Notes under the pieces: generated by a model | Told to the model about the DNA's origin: nothing | Databases searched by the model: none | What the model saw: only the letters and a program-made list of their open reading frames with translations | Shown here: positions 1 to 9,820 of the stretch, piece after piece | How the letters are laid out: every line of letters starts with the position of its first letter | Numbering within the stretch: position 1 is the first letter of the stretch | Program-made: the position numbers and the translations under genes | Origin: Pseudomonadota bacterium | GTDB taxonomy: Bacteria; Pseudomonadota; Gammaproteobacteria; Burkholderiales; Burkholderiaceae_C | Assembly: GCA_023387335.1 (NCBI GenBank) | Contig: JAEWIF010000052.1 | Location: 1 to 64,000 of the forward strand | DNA length: 64,000 nt | Direction: 5' to 3'

Positions 1-1089
<1,089 letters not shown>

Positions 1090-1119
1090 GCGGGTTCTTC
1101 CGGGAGGTGCGGCATCTTA

Positions 1120-1163
1120 CAGCATTCATAATTATTGATTCAAAATGCTGACGGACTTAGAAT
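1120..1163 (+). promoter_or_regulatory. GntR promoter with overlapping inverted repeat
   Basis: Seen: a 7-bp inverted repeat CAGCATT (1120-1126) / AATGCTG (1144-1150) with a 17-nt spacer, overlapping a sigma70-like promoter TTGATT (1135-1140), 17-nt spacer, TAGAAT (1158-1163). The -10 box ends only 8 nt before the ATG at 1172, so the regulator mRNA would have almost no leader. Inferred: autoregulatory operator for the GntR protein that could also control the divergent mutase gene. Confidence 0.5.
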
Positions 1164-1171
1164 CCGCGCCC

Positions 1172-1807
1172 ATGTCCGCCGTCTCGCTCGCCCCCCGCGC
1201 CCTCTACGAAGAGGTGGCCGAACTGCTGCGCCAACGCATCTTCCGGCGCGAACTGGAGCCGGGCAGCTGGATCGACGAGGTGAAGATCGCCCAGGAGTTC
1301 GGCATCAGCCGCACGCCCCTGCGCGAGGCCCTCAAGGTCCTGGCCGCGGAAGGCCTGATCACGATGAAGGTTCGGCGCGGCGCCTACGTCACGGAAGTCT
1401 CGGAACAGGACCTGGACGAGGTCTATCACCTGCTCTCGCTGCTGGAGAGCGACGCGGCCGCCGTCGCGGCGACGCGCGCCACCGAGGCCCAGCTGGCCGA
1501 GTTGAGGGCGCTGCACCGGGAACTGGAAGGCGCGGTGCACGACCGCGACCGGTTCTTCGCGATCAACGAGCGCTTCCACATGCGCCTGCTGGAGATCTCG
1601 GGCAACCGCTGGCGCAACCAGATGGTGGGCGACCTGCGCAAGGTGATGAAGCTCAACCGCCACAACTCCCTGCTCAAGTCCGGGCGGATCGAGGAGAGCC
1701 TGGCCGAACACGGGAGCGTGATGAAGGCGCTCGAGCAGCGCGACGCCGCGCAGGTGATGCAGCGTATGCAGGAGCACTTCCGCAACGGGCTCGAAGCGGC
1801 GGGCTGA
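1172..1807 (+). CDS. GntR-family regulator with FCD ligand-binding domain
   Basis: Cytoplasmic transcription factor of 211 aa. Residues about 6-75 form the winged helix (ISRTPLREALKVLAAEGLI is the recognition-helix region); about 85-205 form an all-helical FCD domain as in FadR/VanR regulators, which bind small organic acids or acyl compounds. An in-frame ATG at 1145 would add nine residues, but a good -10 box (1158-1163) lies between the two ATGs, so 1172 is preferred. It is divergent from the methylmalonyl-CoA mutase gene, which suggests control of propionate or methylmalonyl-CoA metabolism. The ligand cannot be told from sequence. Confidence 0.85.
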   Translation: MSAVSLAPRALYEEVAELLRQRIFRRELEPGSWIDEVKIAQEFGISRTPLREALKVLAAEGLITMKVRRGAYVTEVSEQDLDEVYHLLSLLESDAAAVAATRATEAQLAELRALHRELEGAVHDRDRFFAINERFHMRLLEISGNRWRNQMVGDLRKVMKLNRHNSLLKSGRIEESLAEHGSVMKALEQRDAAQVMQRMQEHFRNGLEAAG

Positions 1808-1884
1808 CACAGCTCAAACACGCGCACACACACGCGCGTTCGCGCGGCTCCTAAATTGGCTGAGCCAACCCCAGGGAGCCTTCG

Positions 1885-2262
1885 ATGACCTTTTCACTCA
1901 CCGGCGTGGCCCGCCTGCCGCTCCTCGGGACCGCATTGCTCGTGCTCGGCGGGTGCGCCGCGCTGCGGGCCACCGACTGGAACCTCGTGTCGGTGCGCGA
2001 CCAGCATCGCTATATGCCGACGGTCCTTCAGGACGAGCGGCCCGCGGTCATCATCACCGCGGGACCGACGGGCATGGTGGTGGGCACCGGTCCTGACGTG
2101 CCTGCGCCGGCCGTGCAGGTGGTGACGCAGGATGGGCAATTGCGGCTGGTGTCGGAGCAAACGCTGGCCGCCATCAGGTCCGGGGCATCCACTGGCGTCC
2201 TGGGCGCCAGCACCGGTGCGCCGCCACAGGATGCTGGCATGCCATCAGCTCCGAACCGCTGA
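1885..2262 (+). CDS. Small predicted lipoprotein, unknown function
   Basis: 125 aa. The N-terminus is a lipoprotein signal with a hydrophobic stretch ending in LVLGGC, so lipidation at about Cys24 is expected. The mature part is short and contains no motif I recognise; it includes a Gly/Pro-rich middle (TAGPTGMVVGTGPDVPAPAVQVV). A Shine-Dalgarno-like AGGGAG sits upstream of the ATG. It is followed convergently, after 24 bp, by the pilin operon. No function is proposed. Confidence 0.6.
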   Translation: MTFSLTGVARLPLLGTALLVLGGCAALRATDWNLVSVRDQHRYMPTVLQDERPAVIITAGPTGMVVGTGPDVPAPAVQVVTQDGQLRLVSEQTLAAIRSGASTGVLGASTGAPPQDAGMPSAPNR

Positions 2263-2286
2263 TGGGCGCGGCGTCCCAGGACCGCC

Positions 2287-2754
2287 TTACTTCCAGCAGG
2301 TATCGCGCAATGCTGAGGTGTCGGGAACGCCTGCAACGACAACTGATCGGACGCCCGATGAATTCAAGGCGAAGGTCCCGCACTTGTCCTCCGCCATCGG
2401 GCCGCCGGGCACCGGCTCCATGCTGATCTCGAAGCTCGTGGAGCTCAGCGTCCCGCTCAAGAACCGGTAGACCGCCGCGCCATCGGGAGGCGATTGCTTG
2501 AGGCTTGAGGGAATCTGCGTGAGCACGCCGTTGCCCGCGCGATCGTTCTGATAGCCGTCGTTGGCCGCGTAGAAGCGCTGCATGAACTGCGCGACCTGGA
2601 GCAACTGGGTACGGGCGTCCGCCCGCCTGGCCCGGGCCACGTAGCCCGTGTAGGAAGGCAGCGCGATCGAAGCCAGAAGCGCCAGGATCGAGATCACGAT
2701 CATCAGCTCGATGAGCGTGAAGCCCGTGCGAACGTTATGGCTCTTGTGTGTCAT
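2287..2754 (-). CDS. pilE: Type IV pilin-like protein PilE
   Basis: 155-aa prepilin, last gene of the minor-pilin operon. A short charged leader ends in G just before FTLIELMIVISILALLASIA, the class III leader cut by PilD, with Glu5 present in the mature protein. A predicted disulfide loop lies near the C-terminus (DKCGTF...DTCWK). The ATG at 2754 lies 4 nt after the pilY1 stop; an in-frame start further upstream would bury the leader and is rejected. In related bacteria this PilE acts as a minor pilin primed together with PilV/W/X and PilY1, rather than as the major pilin. Confidence 0.88.
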   Translation of the reverse strand: MTHKSHNVRTGFTLIELMIVISILALLASIALPSYTGYVARARRADARTQLLQVAQFMQRFYAANDGYQNDRAGNGVLTQIPSSLKQSPPDGAAVYRFLSGTLSSTSFEISMEPVPGGPMAEDKCGTFALNSSGVRSVVVAGVPDTSALRDTCWK

Positions 2755-2758
2755 TGGT

Positions 2759-5700
2759 TCAGCGCATGAAAAGTTGCCGCCAGCTGCGCGATTTGATGGC
2801 CCCGCTCGAACTGTTGGAGCATGCCGGCATTCCCTGCTGGCCACACTGCAGCCTGATCTGGGTGCATAGGGATTGCGCGGTGACGACGCACAGCCGGTTC
2901 GTCATGGAAGTCACTTGCAGGCTGATGGGCGCCGGCCTGCCGTCGACGGCATCGCGGTAACCTCCGACAACCATGTCCGCATCGTTGATCACACCGTCCA
3001 GGTTCGTATCAAGCGTCGCCAACGTGGGGCCGGATCCGGTGACGGCATCGATGATGTAGGCCCAGCCAGAGCCGCTCCCACTCGTCACGCAAACGTCCGG
3101 TGGCGCCGAACTCTCAGGCGACAGCGTGCTCGCAAGGAGGAAGCTGCCCGCCAGGAGCTCGAGAGGGTTGACCGTACGTTGACCGCTGTTGGGCAGGTCC
3201 AGGTACCAGCCACGCAACCCGGTGAGACCATCTCCCCAGGTGATGGGACCTGACGAGACCGTGAAGTAGTCGATTGAATCGACTGTGCGCGTCGCAATCG
3301 TTCGCTGGAGGAGTTGGCTGACGCCCGTCAGAGACGCTGCGCCCGCCGGCGTGCTCGAGGCGCCGAATGGTTGCGCATCCCAGACGCCGACAAGCCGCTG
3401 CGGGTTGTAGGGAGGAGATGCGTCTCCGTTTTCGAAGAACTTCCCGGTACCGAAGGCGACCATGAAGCCTCGATCGGGATGCGGTACGACTGTGGGTGGA
3501 GCCGTGATCGGCCGAGTCGCTCCGGCCGAATACAGCGGGCTTCCATTCAGGCCAATCTTCCAGTCGCCGGGATTGCCGGTCAGGTCGAACTTCCAGAGAT
3601 TGCCCTGCAAGTCCCCCGCATAGCCTCCCAAAATCCGGCGGCTGCCATCGAACACGAGCCGTACACCGCCCATTCCGTTGGAGCCGGTCGCGCTGGTCGT
3701 CAATTCATTGAGCAGCTGTCCGGTGAAGAGGTCCACGATGAAGATGCTTGCTCCACCGCCGGCGCTGCCAAATCCGTTTCCGAACACGGCGATCCACCGC
3801 CCGTTGACCGTCACACCGGTTTGCACCTCACTGAGCACGTGCCCCAGCCTTCCGAATCCCGGTTTCGTGTCGCTGACTTCCCACAGGATATCCGCAGGCT
3901 GCATGCCACCGAATCCAGCAAGGGTCACGTCCAGGGCGTAGACCGCCTTCGCACCAGCGCCAGTGGTCCCCAGCAACAGGTTCCTCCATGAATCATCAGC
4001 ACTTCTATACGCGTCCGTTTCGACATTGGGCCCGTCAACGTAGTACCGATGAACGAAGGGCGTCTGGGCCAGCTTGTGCAGCTCGGGCACAACCGCCCTG
4101 GGAACGTAGGCGAAGAGTTCGGCGCCGTCCTCATCGCTGAAAGCATGCAGCATTCCATCGTTGGCGCCGATAAACAGGATTCCCGCCCTGGAGGCCTTCG
4201 TAGCGACGAAATCCCTGTAGTCGCCCAAGCCAAGACCTTCGTACCGGAGGTCGACGTTGTCCCGCACGAACACAGGATTGGAGTTCACGATGTCGCCCAG
4301 CCTTGAGAGCCTGTTCCGGAACACCCCTCCGGGTTTCCGAAGCTCCATGCGGGTATCTCCACGGACGTAGTTCACGAGGTCCGCAGTGAGGCCGGTGTTG
4401 GCAGAGTTGAAGACCACGCCCTGCGTGCCATTCCAGGTGGCGACGATTCGCGAACCATGAGCAGGGATCGTGGTGATGGGCTCGCCAGCGGAATCCAGCC
4501 CGCGTTCCACCTGCCAATGGACCACGGGAGGGACCTTGTCGTTTCCGGTGGCTCCATCCAGTTCCACCGCCGACAACCTTCCCGTCCAGCTTCCGGGCAC
4601 GTACTCGGGCTTGTACTTGCGAGTCCCGTTCCTGAGGAACGTGGCTGACACCGCTACTCCCGACTGCGTTTGAGGAGTGCCCGCGATGCCGGTGATCACG
4701 CGCGTGATCGCGTCCGTCAGCTCCTGCGAGTTGTTGGCGTTGATCAGTTCTCCCCTGCCGTTGATCGTCGCGTGCCAGGTGTCGTCGATGGTCGAAGGAC
4801 CGTTCGCCACGGGTTCGGGCCAGGACATGGCACCCGATGTCAGGGCAGCCGTGACACTCGCCGTTCGCGGCAAGGTGCCAAGCAAACCCAGCGTGACCGC
4901 GTAGAACGATGTGTTCTGCCAGGTGGACGGGTTCTGGCCCGCGATGGTGTTCAGCGGGGTGACTCTGTTCGGCAGGTCGATCCGCAAGTCGCGCCCCCAG
5001 TAGTGCATTGCGAGATCGGCCAGGGTGTTCGAATAGTTGTCGGCGTAGGGAGCGATGGGGTTGTAGACGAAAGGTGCTCCGACTGCTGGAGAGATCGTGA
5101 AGGGGGTGTTGTCACTGTTCCCTGCGGTGGTCGGCCGGCCGCTGTTCCAGTATCCGTCGGTCACCAGCAAGGTAGTCGAGCGTCGGCAGCTGGCGTGGTT
5201 GGCAGGCGGCTCCGCGGCGCCAGGGCCGCTGGGCGCCGGCTCCGTGGTGACACGGCCGGACGAGGGATTCGGCGTGGTGGCCCAGGGGCCATCGCTGTCG
5301 GTGCGCTGGTAGTACCTGCCGACGTTGTTCACCGCTGGAAGGTTCGGTGTTCCTCCGGAGAAGCTCTGCGAGTACAGCCAATCGAAGAAGCGCTGCTTTC
5401 CCCCGCCCGCGCCGGCACCGAAGCTCGAAACCCCGGCTGAAAGCAGTTCCTCGTCCTCCAGTTTCTTCAAAGAGCCGAACCCCAAGCGGATGGAGTCCGG
5501 CGTCACGGGCTGCAAGGCGGCGCCCAGGCCTGTCTGGGCCATCAAGGCACGAGTGCTGTACCACTTCTTCCAGTTCGAGTGATTGCGCCGCTCCTCAGTG
5601 AATGTGCACGCGCTTGCGACAGTCACGCAGTCGGTTCGATTGACAAACTTCGGAAACTGCCTGGTGGCCGGCAGCCCACTGATGTCCACGTCGATCGGGT

Positions 5701-6178
5701 AATTGGCCGTACTTCCAGGCACGACACTCCAACTTGGAGGGTTGTATGCGGGGCTGTGATATGACGTCGCATTGATGAGCGGCCCTCCGGTGGTGTAGGA
5801 GCCGGTTCCGATTCGGAAGTAAACCTTCCATCTGTCACTCAGAGGGTCCAGGGCCTTCGGCGTTCCGTCATAGTCGACACGAGGGCGGTAGCGCACGCGG
5901 GGGTCGTAGTACAGCTTGTTCACGTCCGGGGAGCGGGGACCACGGATGGTCGTGCCGTCGGTGCCCGGCCCGATCGGCCCTGTGTCGCTCGCATCGCCGT
6001 ACTCGTAGATGGAATCCTTGTCCATCGAGCCGGAGGTGTCGAATATCAGAACCAGATTGGGCGCGACCGAGTTGAGTCTGTTAAGCAGAGGTTCCTGCGC
6101 GATCTGCGAGGCCGCTAACGGGGACAGCGTTGCAAGGTAAGCACCCAGCAGGCCGCGTCCGATGGATGTTCGTGTCAT
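2759..6178 (-). CDS. pilY1: PilY1/PilC-type pilus tip adhesin and assembly factor
   Basis: 1139 aa, exported (hydrophobic N-terminus, probable cleavage after LAAS near residue 24). Residues 47-52 read DTSGSM, the start of a von Willebrand A-like MIDAS site. The C-terminal half is the PilY1 beta-propeller domain (GANDGMLHAF...YVPRAVVPEL and GNGFGSAGGGASIFIVD are typical). Near residues 1057-1068 an EF-hand-like loop DTNLDGVINDAD matches the PilY1 calcium site that controls pilus extension and retraction. The far C-terminus carries several Cys. It lies between pilX and pilE in the operon; the segment is lower in GC than most of the window. Confidence 0.93.
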   Translation of the reverse strand: MTRTSIGRGLLGAYLATLSPLAASQIAQEPLLNRLNSVAPNLVLIFDTSGSMDKDSIYEYGDASDTGPIGPGTDGTTIRGPRSPDVNKLYYDPRVRYRPRVDYDGTPKALDPLSDRWKVYFRIGTGSYTTGGPLINATSYHSPAYNPPSWSVVPGSTANYPIDVDISGLPATRQFPKFVNRTDCVTVASACTFTEERRNHSNWKKWYSTRALMAQTGLGAALQPVTPDSIRLGFGSLKKLEDEELLSAGVSSFGAGAGGGKQRFFDWLYSQSFSGGTPNLPAVNNVGRYYQRTDSDGPWATTPNPSSGRVTTEPAPSGPGAAEPPANHASCRRSTTLLVTDGYWNSGRPTTAGNSDNTPFTISPAVGAPFVYNPIAPYADNYSNTLADLAMHYWGRDLRIDLPNRVTPLNTIAGQNPSTWQNTSFYAVTLGLLGTLPRTASVTAALTSGAMSWPEPVANGPSTIDDTWHATINGRGELINANNSQELTDAITRVITGIAGTPQTQSGVAVSATFLRNGTRKYKPEYVPGSWTGRLSAVELDGATGNDKVPPVVHWQVERGLDSAGEPITTIPAHGSRIVATWNGTQGVVFNSANTGLTADLVNYVRGDTRMELRKPGGVFRNRLSRLGDIVNSNPVFVRDNVDLRYEGLGLGDYRDFVATKASRAGILFIGANDGMLHAFSDEDGAELFAYVPRAVVPELHKLAQTPFVHRYYVDGPNVETDAYRSADDSWRNLLLGTTGAGAKAVYALDVTLAGFGGMQPADILWEVSDTKPGFGRLGHVLSEVQTGVTVNGRWIAVFGNGFGSAGGGASIFIVDLFTGQLLNELTTSATGSNGMGGVRLVFDGSRRILGGYAGDLQGNLWKFDLTGNPGDWKIGLNGSPLYSAGATRPITAPPTVVPHPDRGFMVAFGTGKFFENGDASPPYNPQRLVGVWDAQPFGASSTPAGAASLTGVSQLLQRTIATRTVDSIDYFTVSSGPITWGDGLTGLRGWYLDLPNSGQRTVNPLELLAGSFLLASTLSPESSAPPDVCVTSGSGSGWAYIIDAVTGSGPTLATLDTNLDGVINDADMVVGGYRDAVDGRPAPISLQVTSMTNRLCVVTAQSLCTQIRLQCGQQGMPACSNSSSGAIKSRSWRQLFMR

Positions 6179-6189
6179 GGTCGTGCCTC

Positions 6190-6768
6190 CTACTCAAGTT
6201 CGATGTGGGATTGAAGCCAGACCTCGGTGCCGACGGGGGGGGTACGGTCCAGGTCGGCTGCGGCCACTTCGGGGCCGAAGCCCCTCACCGTGATGACAAA
6301 GAGCTTGTTGCTTGACATCGCACCGCTCTCCAGCTTGGTCGGCATGCGCGCAACCATGCATTCCGGCGGCCTCTTGTAGGTGGCTGTCAGGTCAGACTGG
6401 TTCACCTTGGCCAGCGGGAGCACGTAGACCTTTGGGGTAACGCTGTCCCAGATCGCCAGAGACTCCCAATCCGATTCCAATTCGGCCGGGAGTATGTTTG
6501 CCTCTTCAAAATCAGTCAGATAAGTCGACGAGCCGTATATCTTCGCCAGCGATTCCTCGCAATGGCGCAGCGCAATGTCGGCCGACTGCTTGGCGAGCTC
6601 GGTGAGCCGCACATTGCCGGACACGGTCTCCGTCGAGGCCGCATTCCTGGTGGCGTAGGCGGCCAGGATGGAAACGATCGCGAGCAAGATGATGGAGACC
6701 ACCAGGACCAGGCCACCCTGGTGCGCCTCGCGGCCTGTCGTTCGGCTTCCGGATACCGGGGTTTTCAT
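6190..6768 (-). CDS. pilX: Minor pilin PilX
   Basis: 192 aa. The N-terminus has a basic leader, then GG followed by LVLVVSIILLAIVSILAAYATRN, the typical PilX N-terminal helix. As in other PilX proteins the mature N-terminus lacks Glu5 (Val is there). The body matches PilX/PilW-like assembly proteins in size and in the N-terminal asE-x-V-x-GN-x-R region (TETVSGNVRLTELAKQ). The ATG at 6768 overlaps the pilW stop by ATGA, implying translational coupling. Expected role: part of the inner-membrane priming complex for type IV pili with PilV, PilW and PilY1. Confidence 0.85.
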   Translation of the reverse strand: MKTPVSGSRTTGREAHQGGLVLVVSIILLAIVSILAAYATRNAASTETVSGNVRLTELAKQSADIALRHCEESLAKIYGSSTYLTDFEEANILPAELESDWESLAIWDSVTPKVYVLPLAKVNQSDLTATYKRPPECMVARMPTKLESGAMSSNKLFVITVRGFGPEVAAADLDRTPPVGTEVWLQSHIELE

Positions 6769-7742
6769 TCGATTTCTCCGAGTCGGTTTCGAATCACTAC
6801 CGTCGTGGAGTAGGCGCGGCGCAAGTGGAGGTCGGGTGGATTGGTCTCGATGGTGCCGTCGCACTTGAGGTACTGCGCGGACCCTGCGGCGCCGACGACT
6901 GGCCTCTGACTGCGCACGACAACGCAGACCCGTACGGCAGCGACCTTCCTCCAGCGCGCGGAATCACTGGGCAAGGACGCCAGGTCAGAATGGCTGACTA
7001 CTTCCGCCGCATCCAGATAGCCTGCGATGGCGGCGGCATCCGGCGAAGTTGCAGGGACGACGCCGTATGACAGTTGCAGGTTCTCGACGTTCTCCACCAG
7101 AGGCCGAGGTGTTCCTCCGCCGTTACCCCTGCAGTAAAGGCTAGGCGAGCCGCCAGGATCGGTGGCGATATAGAACCGGTTATCCGCCACATAGAACGAG
7201 ACGTTCTGCAGTTCGGTGGTTGGTCCCGGTTCTATGACAACGTCGAACGACTGCGTCAAAGCTGCCAGCGGGGCGCCAAGGCAGTCCTTGGGCGTTGGAT
7301 CCAGGGCGCTGGCAGCAGTGTTGAAGCGATCCGCTTCATAAGTGATCGCGATCGAGTCCGGACTCGAAGGGGTGCCACTTGCGCAAATCAGATCCTGGAC
7401 GGATGCAGCCGTCGTGATGTTGGTGAATCGGTCATCGCATCCGCGGACAGCAACCGAGTCCGGACTGGTGTACACCGGATTTCGCTTCGTCGAATGGATC
7501 CGGTACCTCCGCTCAGGATTGTTCCCGGCCATTCGTAGGTGCGCGGTCAGCACGGCGAGGGCAGCCTGGCCATCCTCGTTCATCCGTGATTGCGTTTCGG
7601 AAACGCGGGCGGCTTCGGATAGAGCCAGATAACCTGCAAAGGTAGCCGCGATGATCAGCAGCCCGAGCGTGAGGGAAATCAATAGCTCCAGAAGCGTCAA
7701 GCCCCGCGCCTGCCGCGCGCCCCCCCTCGCAAGCCGCCTCAT
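6765..7742 (-). CDS. pilW: Minor pilin PilW
   Basis: 325 aa. Basic leader ending RG, then LTLLELLISLTLGLLIIAATF, a prepilin N-terminus with Glu5; the PilW body follows (SRMNEDGQAALAVLTAHLRMAGNN is characteristic of PilW family proteins). An ATG at 7766 would add eight residues, but the ATG at 7742 overlaps the pilV stop by ATGA and is preferred. It is part of the fimT-pilVWX-pilY1-pilE transcription unit and is expected in the inner membrane, then at the pilus tip. Confidence 0.87.
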   Translation of the reverse strand: MRRLARGGARQARGLTLLELLISLTLGLLIIAATFAGYLALSEAARVSETQSRMNEDGQAALAVLTAHLRMAGNNPERRYRIHSTKRNPVYTSPDSVAVRGCDDRFTNITTAASVQDLICASGTPSSPDSIAITYEADRFNTAASALDPTPKDCLGAPLAALTQSFDVVIEPGPTTELQNVSFYVADNRFYIATDPGGSPSLYCRGNGGGTPRPLVENVENLQLSYGVVPATSPDAAAIAGYLDAAEVVSHSDLASLPSDSARWRKVAAVRVCVVVRSQRPVVGAAGSAQYLKCDGTIETNPPDLHLRRAYSTTVVIRNRLGEIE

Positions 7743-8284
7743 GGCTTGAACCTCAGGTAGACGCACCGCGGTCGCGGATTAGCGACGTTGGGTGGGCAGT
7801 TGTCGCTTGATGCCGGGTCGATGAGGGATCGCGCCTCAGGCTCTCGCCACATGATCCAGATGTTCCCCATGGAGTGCTCCTCGCATGGATGGGGATCGCA
7901 GGAAGTCACCACGCCCCCGGCGGGAAGTTCCACGCGCGCCGCGCGCTTGGTCGCGGCATCGTCCATCAACGCCAGAAGGTTTACCGTGCAGTTGGGAAAG
8001 GTGCAGGGCTGGAAATCGATCTCGTTGAAGGAGCCGTCGTAGCTCGTGAACGTGGAGTAGTGCCCTTCGCGGAAACCTTGCAGGTTGGCGCGGATCTTCT
8101 CGACGTGACTCGAAGCAAGATTCGCCGCGGTAGTTCGATACCCCGAAAGCTTGGGCATCTGGACCGCGAAGACCATCATGCCGCTCAAGGCGAGCATTCC
8201 GAACGAGAGAACGAGCACCGAGACCAGCACTTCCACGAGCGTGGCGCCTGCTTCTCGTCGAGTGAATGTCCGATTCAGCATCAT
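7739..8284 (-). CDS. pilV: Minor pilin PilV
   Basis: 181 aa. Leader ends in EAG before ATLVEVLVSVLVLSFGMLALSG, the PilV-type prepilin signal with Glu at mature position 5. The following segment (MPKLSGYRTTAANLASSHVEKIRANL) is typical of PilV. Several adjacent ATGs are possible; the one at 8284 gives an ATGA overlap with fimT and is chosen. It is a minor pilin of the type IV pilus tip/priming complex. Confidence 0.85.
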   Translation of the reverse strand: MMLNRTFTRREAGATLVEVLVSVLVLSFGMLALSGMMVFAVQMPKLSGYRTTAANLASSHVEKIRANLQGFREGHYSTFTSYDGSFNEIDFQPCTFPNCTVNLLALMDDAATKRAARVELPAGGVVTSCDPHPCEEHSMGNIWIMWREPEARSLIDPASSDNCPPNVANPRPRCVYLRFKP

Positions 8285-8868
8285 TCCCCCGATACGCAAG
8301 TGGCCGTGCCGTCACCCGCGATCCGCGCGCGGCCGCCAGGCCCGACGCACACCACGCGCCGGATATCCGCACTCAGCGTCGGCGCACCGAAGTGCAAGGA
8401 AGAGACCGATCCGGGCGCCGCCAAGCGGCCTATGCCGGTGAACCTGAGCAGCGTGGGCGTGCCGCCCGTGGCAATGGACTCGATCGCGGCATTACGGGCC
8501 TGTGCGCGAAGGAGCAATTCGAGCCCGGCTCGATCTCCGTTGCCATCGAGGTCGTGAAAGACGATCCAGCCACTCGCCCAACCCTGGGTGCCGGCGCCCA
8601 CGGCACAGGTCGAGTCCGGTGCTTCAGGGTTTTCGCTTCGGCACAGCACGACCCCGCCGCCGCGGCGGATCGCTTCGCTGCGAGCGAATCGGACGTCCGC
8701 CATGAACTGATTGACGCCGCTGGAGATGGCAGCGGCGCTGGCCATCCGGGCGAAAGACGGTACGGCCAGGCCCAGGATCACCGCGACGATGAAGAGCACC
8801 ACCAGAAGTTCGGTGAGGGTGAATCCACGGGGAATTGCGAGTCGGGTGTTCGACCGCGATCGCCACAT
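8281..8868 (-). CDS. fimT: FimT/GspH-type pseudopilin
   Basis: 195 aa from the preferred start. Leader ending in RG, then FTLTELLVVLFIVAVILGLAVPSF, followed by a GspH/FimT beta-rich domain (FMADVRFARSEAIRRGGGVVLC is the family signature). In-frame ATGs at 8919, 8895 and 8886 exist upstream; 8868 is chosen because AGAGG lies 7 nt before it. FimT proteins bind DNA and support natural transformation in some gammaproteobacteria; whether this one does is unknown. First gene of the pilin operon. Confidence 0.84.
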   Translation of the reverse strand: MWRSRSNTRLAIPRGFTLTELLVVLFIVAVILGLAVPSFARMASAAAISSGVNQFMADVRFARSEAIRRGGGVVLCRSENPEAPDSTCAVGAGTQGWASGWIVFHDLDGNGDRAGLELLLRAQARNAAIESIATGGTPTLLRFTGIGRLAAPGSVSSLHFGAPTLSADIRRVVCVGPGGRARIAGDGTATCVSGE

Positions 8869-9112
8869 GCCCGCGCCTCTGTTCATCAAGCTCATGGGCG
8901 GCAATGTGTTTCTGCGCACAACCTGCGCAAACGACCAAGGTCAGGGCCGAGTGACGCGTGACCGTTCGGCGCAAACAGCAGGCCGTTCGTCGAAGCGCTC
9001 ACCCGAGACACTGCACGGCGTTGCACCTCGTCGCTCGACAGCGCGTCAAGACGCTCTACAGCCGCGTTTTTGCTACGCTCCTGCTGCCTTGCTGACGCCG
9101 GAAGGGAACCTC

Positions 9113-9817
9113 ATGGACCGCCGCAGTTTCATCGAGTCTTGCGCCGCCCACGCCACCTGCCTGACCGCGGCCGCGGCCATGCCGGCCTTCGCCGCCGACG
9201 CCAAGGCGAAGGAATACGCCAAGGCCCTGCTGGTCGACGAACAGCAGCGGCCGCTCAAGGCCTCCAGCCTGAAGGCGCGCAGCAACTACGTCTTCCACTA
9301 TCCCTTCGAGGCGACGCCCGTGTTCCTGCTGGACCTGGGCAAGGCGGCCGGTCCGCAATCGCTGAGCACCAGGAAGCACGACAGCTACGCCTGGCCGGGC
9401 GGCGTGGGACCGAAGCGCAGCATCGTGGCGTACTCGGCGATCTGCGCCCACCAGCTGGTCTATCCCACCAGGGACGTGAGCTTCATCAGCTTCCGGCCGA
9501 CCAAGGCGAGCAAGGGCGTCCGCGACGACCTGATCCACTGCTGCGCCGAACACAGCCAGTACGACCCGGCCAAGGGCGCGCAGGTGCTGTCCGGGCCGGC
9601 GGAGCAGCCGCTGTGCGCCGTGCTGCTCACGCACGACCCCAAGGACGACACGCTGACCGCCTACGCCACGCTGGGCGGCGAGCTGTTCGACGAGTTCTTC
9701 CGCAAGTACCAAGCCAAGCTCAGCTTCGAGGTCGGCGCGAGCGCGGTGAACCCGGTCGCCCGTGAAGCGGTGGTGCGGCCGCTCGAGAAGTTCTGCCGCA
9801 ACACCGTCCAGTGCTGA
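9113..9817 (+). CDS. Exported Rieske-type [2Fe-2S] protein
   Basis: 234 aa. A signal sequence (MDRRSFIESCAAHATCLTAAAAMPAFAADA) directs export; the RRSF start hints at Tat use, which would fit a folded Fe-S protein. Rieske ligands are visible as Cys111-x-His113 and Cys144-x-x-His147 (CAHQ and CAEH). GGAAGGG lies just before the ATG. No oxygenase, reductase or cytochrome bc gene is adjacent, so its electron partner is unknown. Related orphan exported Rieske proteins are seen in Burkholderiales; a role in periplasmic electron transfer is inference. Confidence 0.75.
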   Translation: MDRRSFIESCAAHATCLTAAAAMPAFAADAKAKEYAKALLVDEQQRPLKASSLKARSNYVFHYPFEATPVFLLDLGKAAGPQSLSTRKHDSYAWPGGVGPKRSIVAYSAICAHQLVYPTRDVSFISFRPTKASKGVRDDLIHCCAEHSQYDPAKGAQVLSGPAEQPLCAVLLTHDPKDDTLTAYATLGGELFDEFFRKYQAKLSFEVGASAVNPVAREAVVRPLEKFCRNTVQC

Positions 9818-9820
9818 AGA

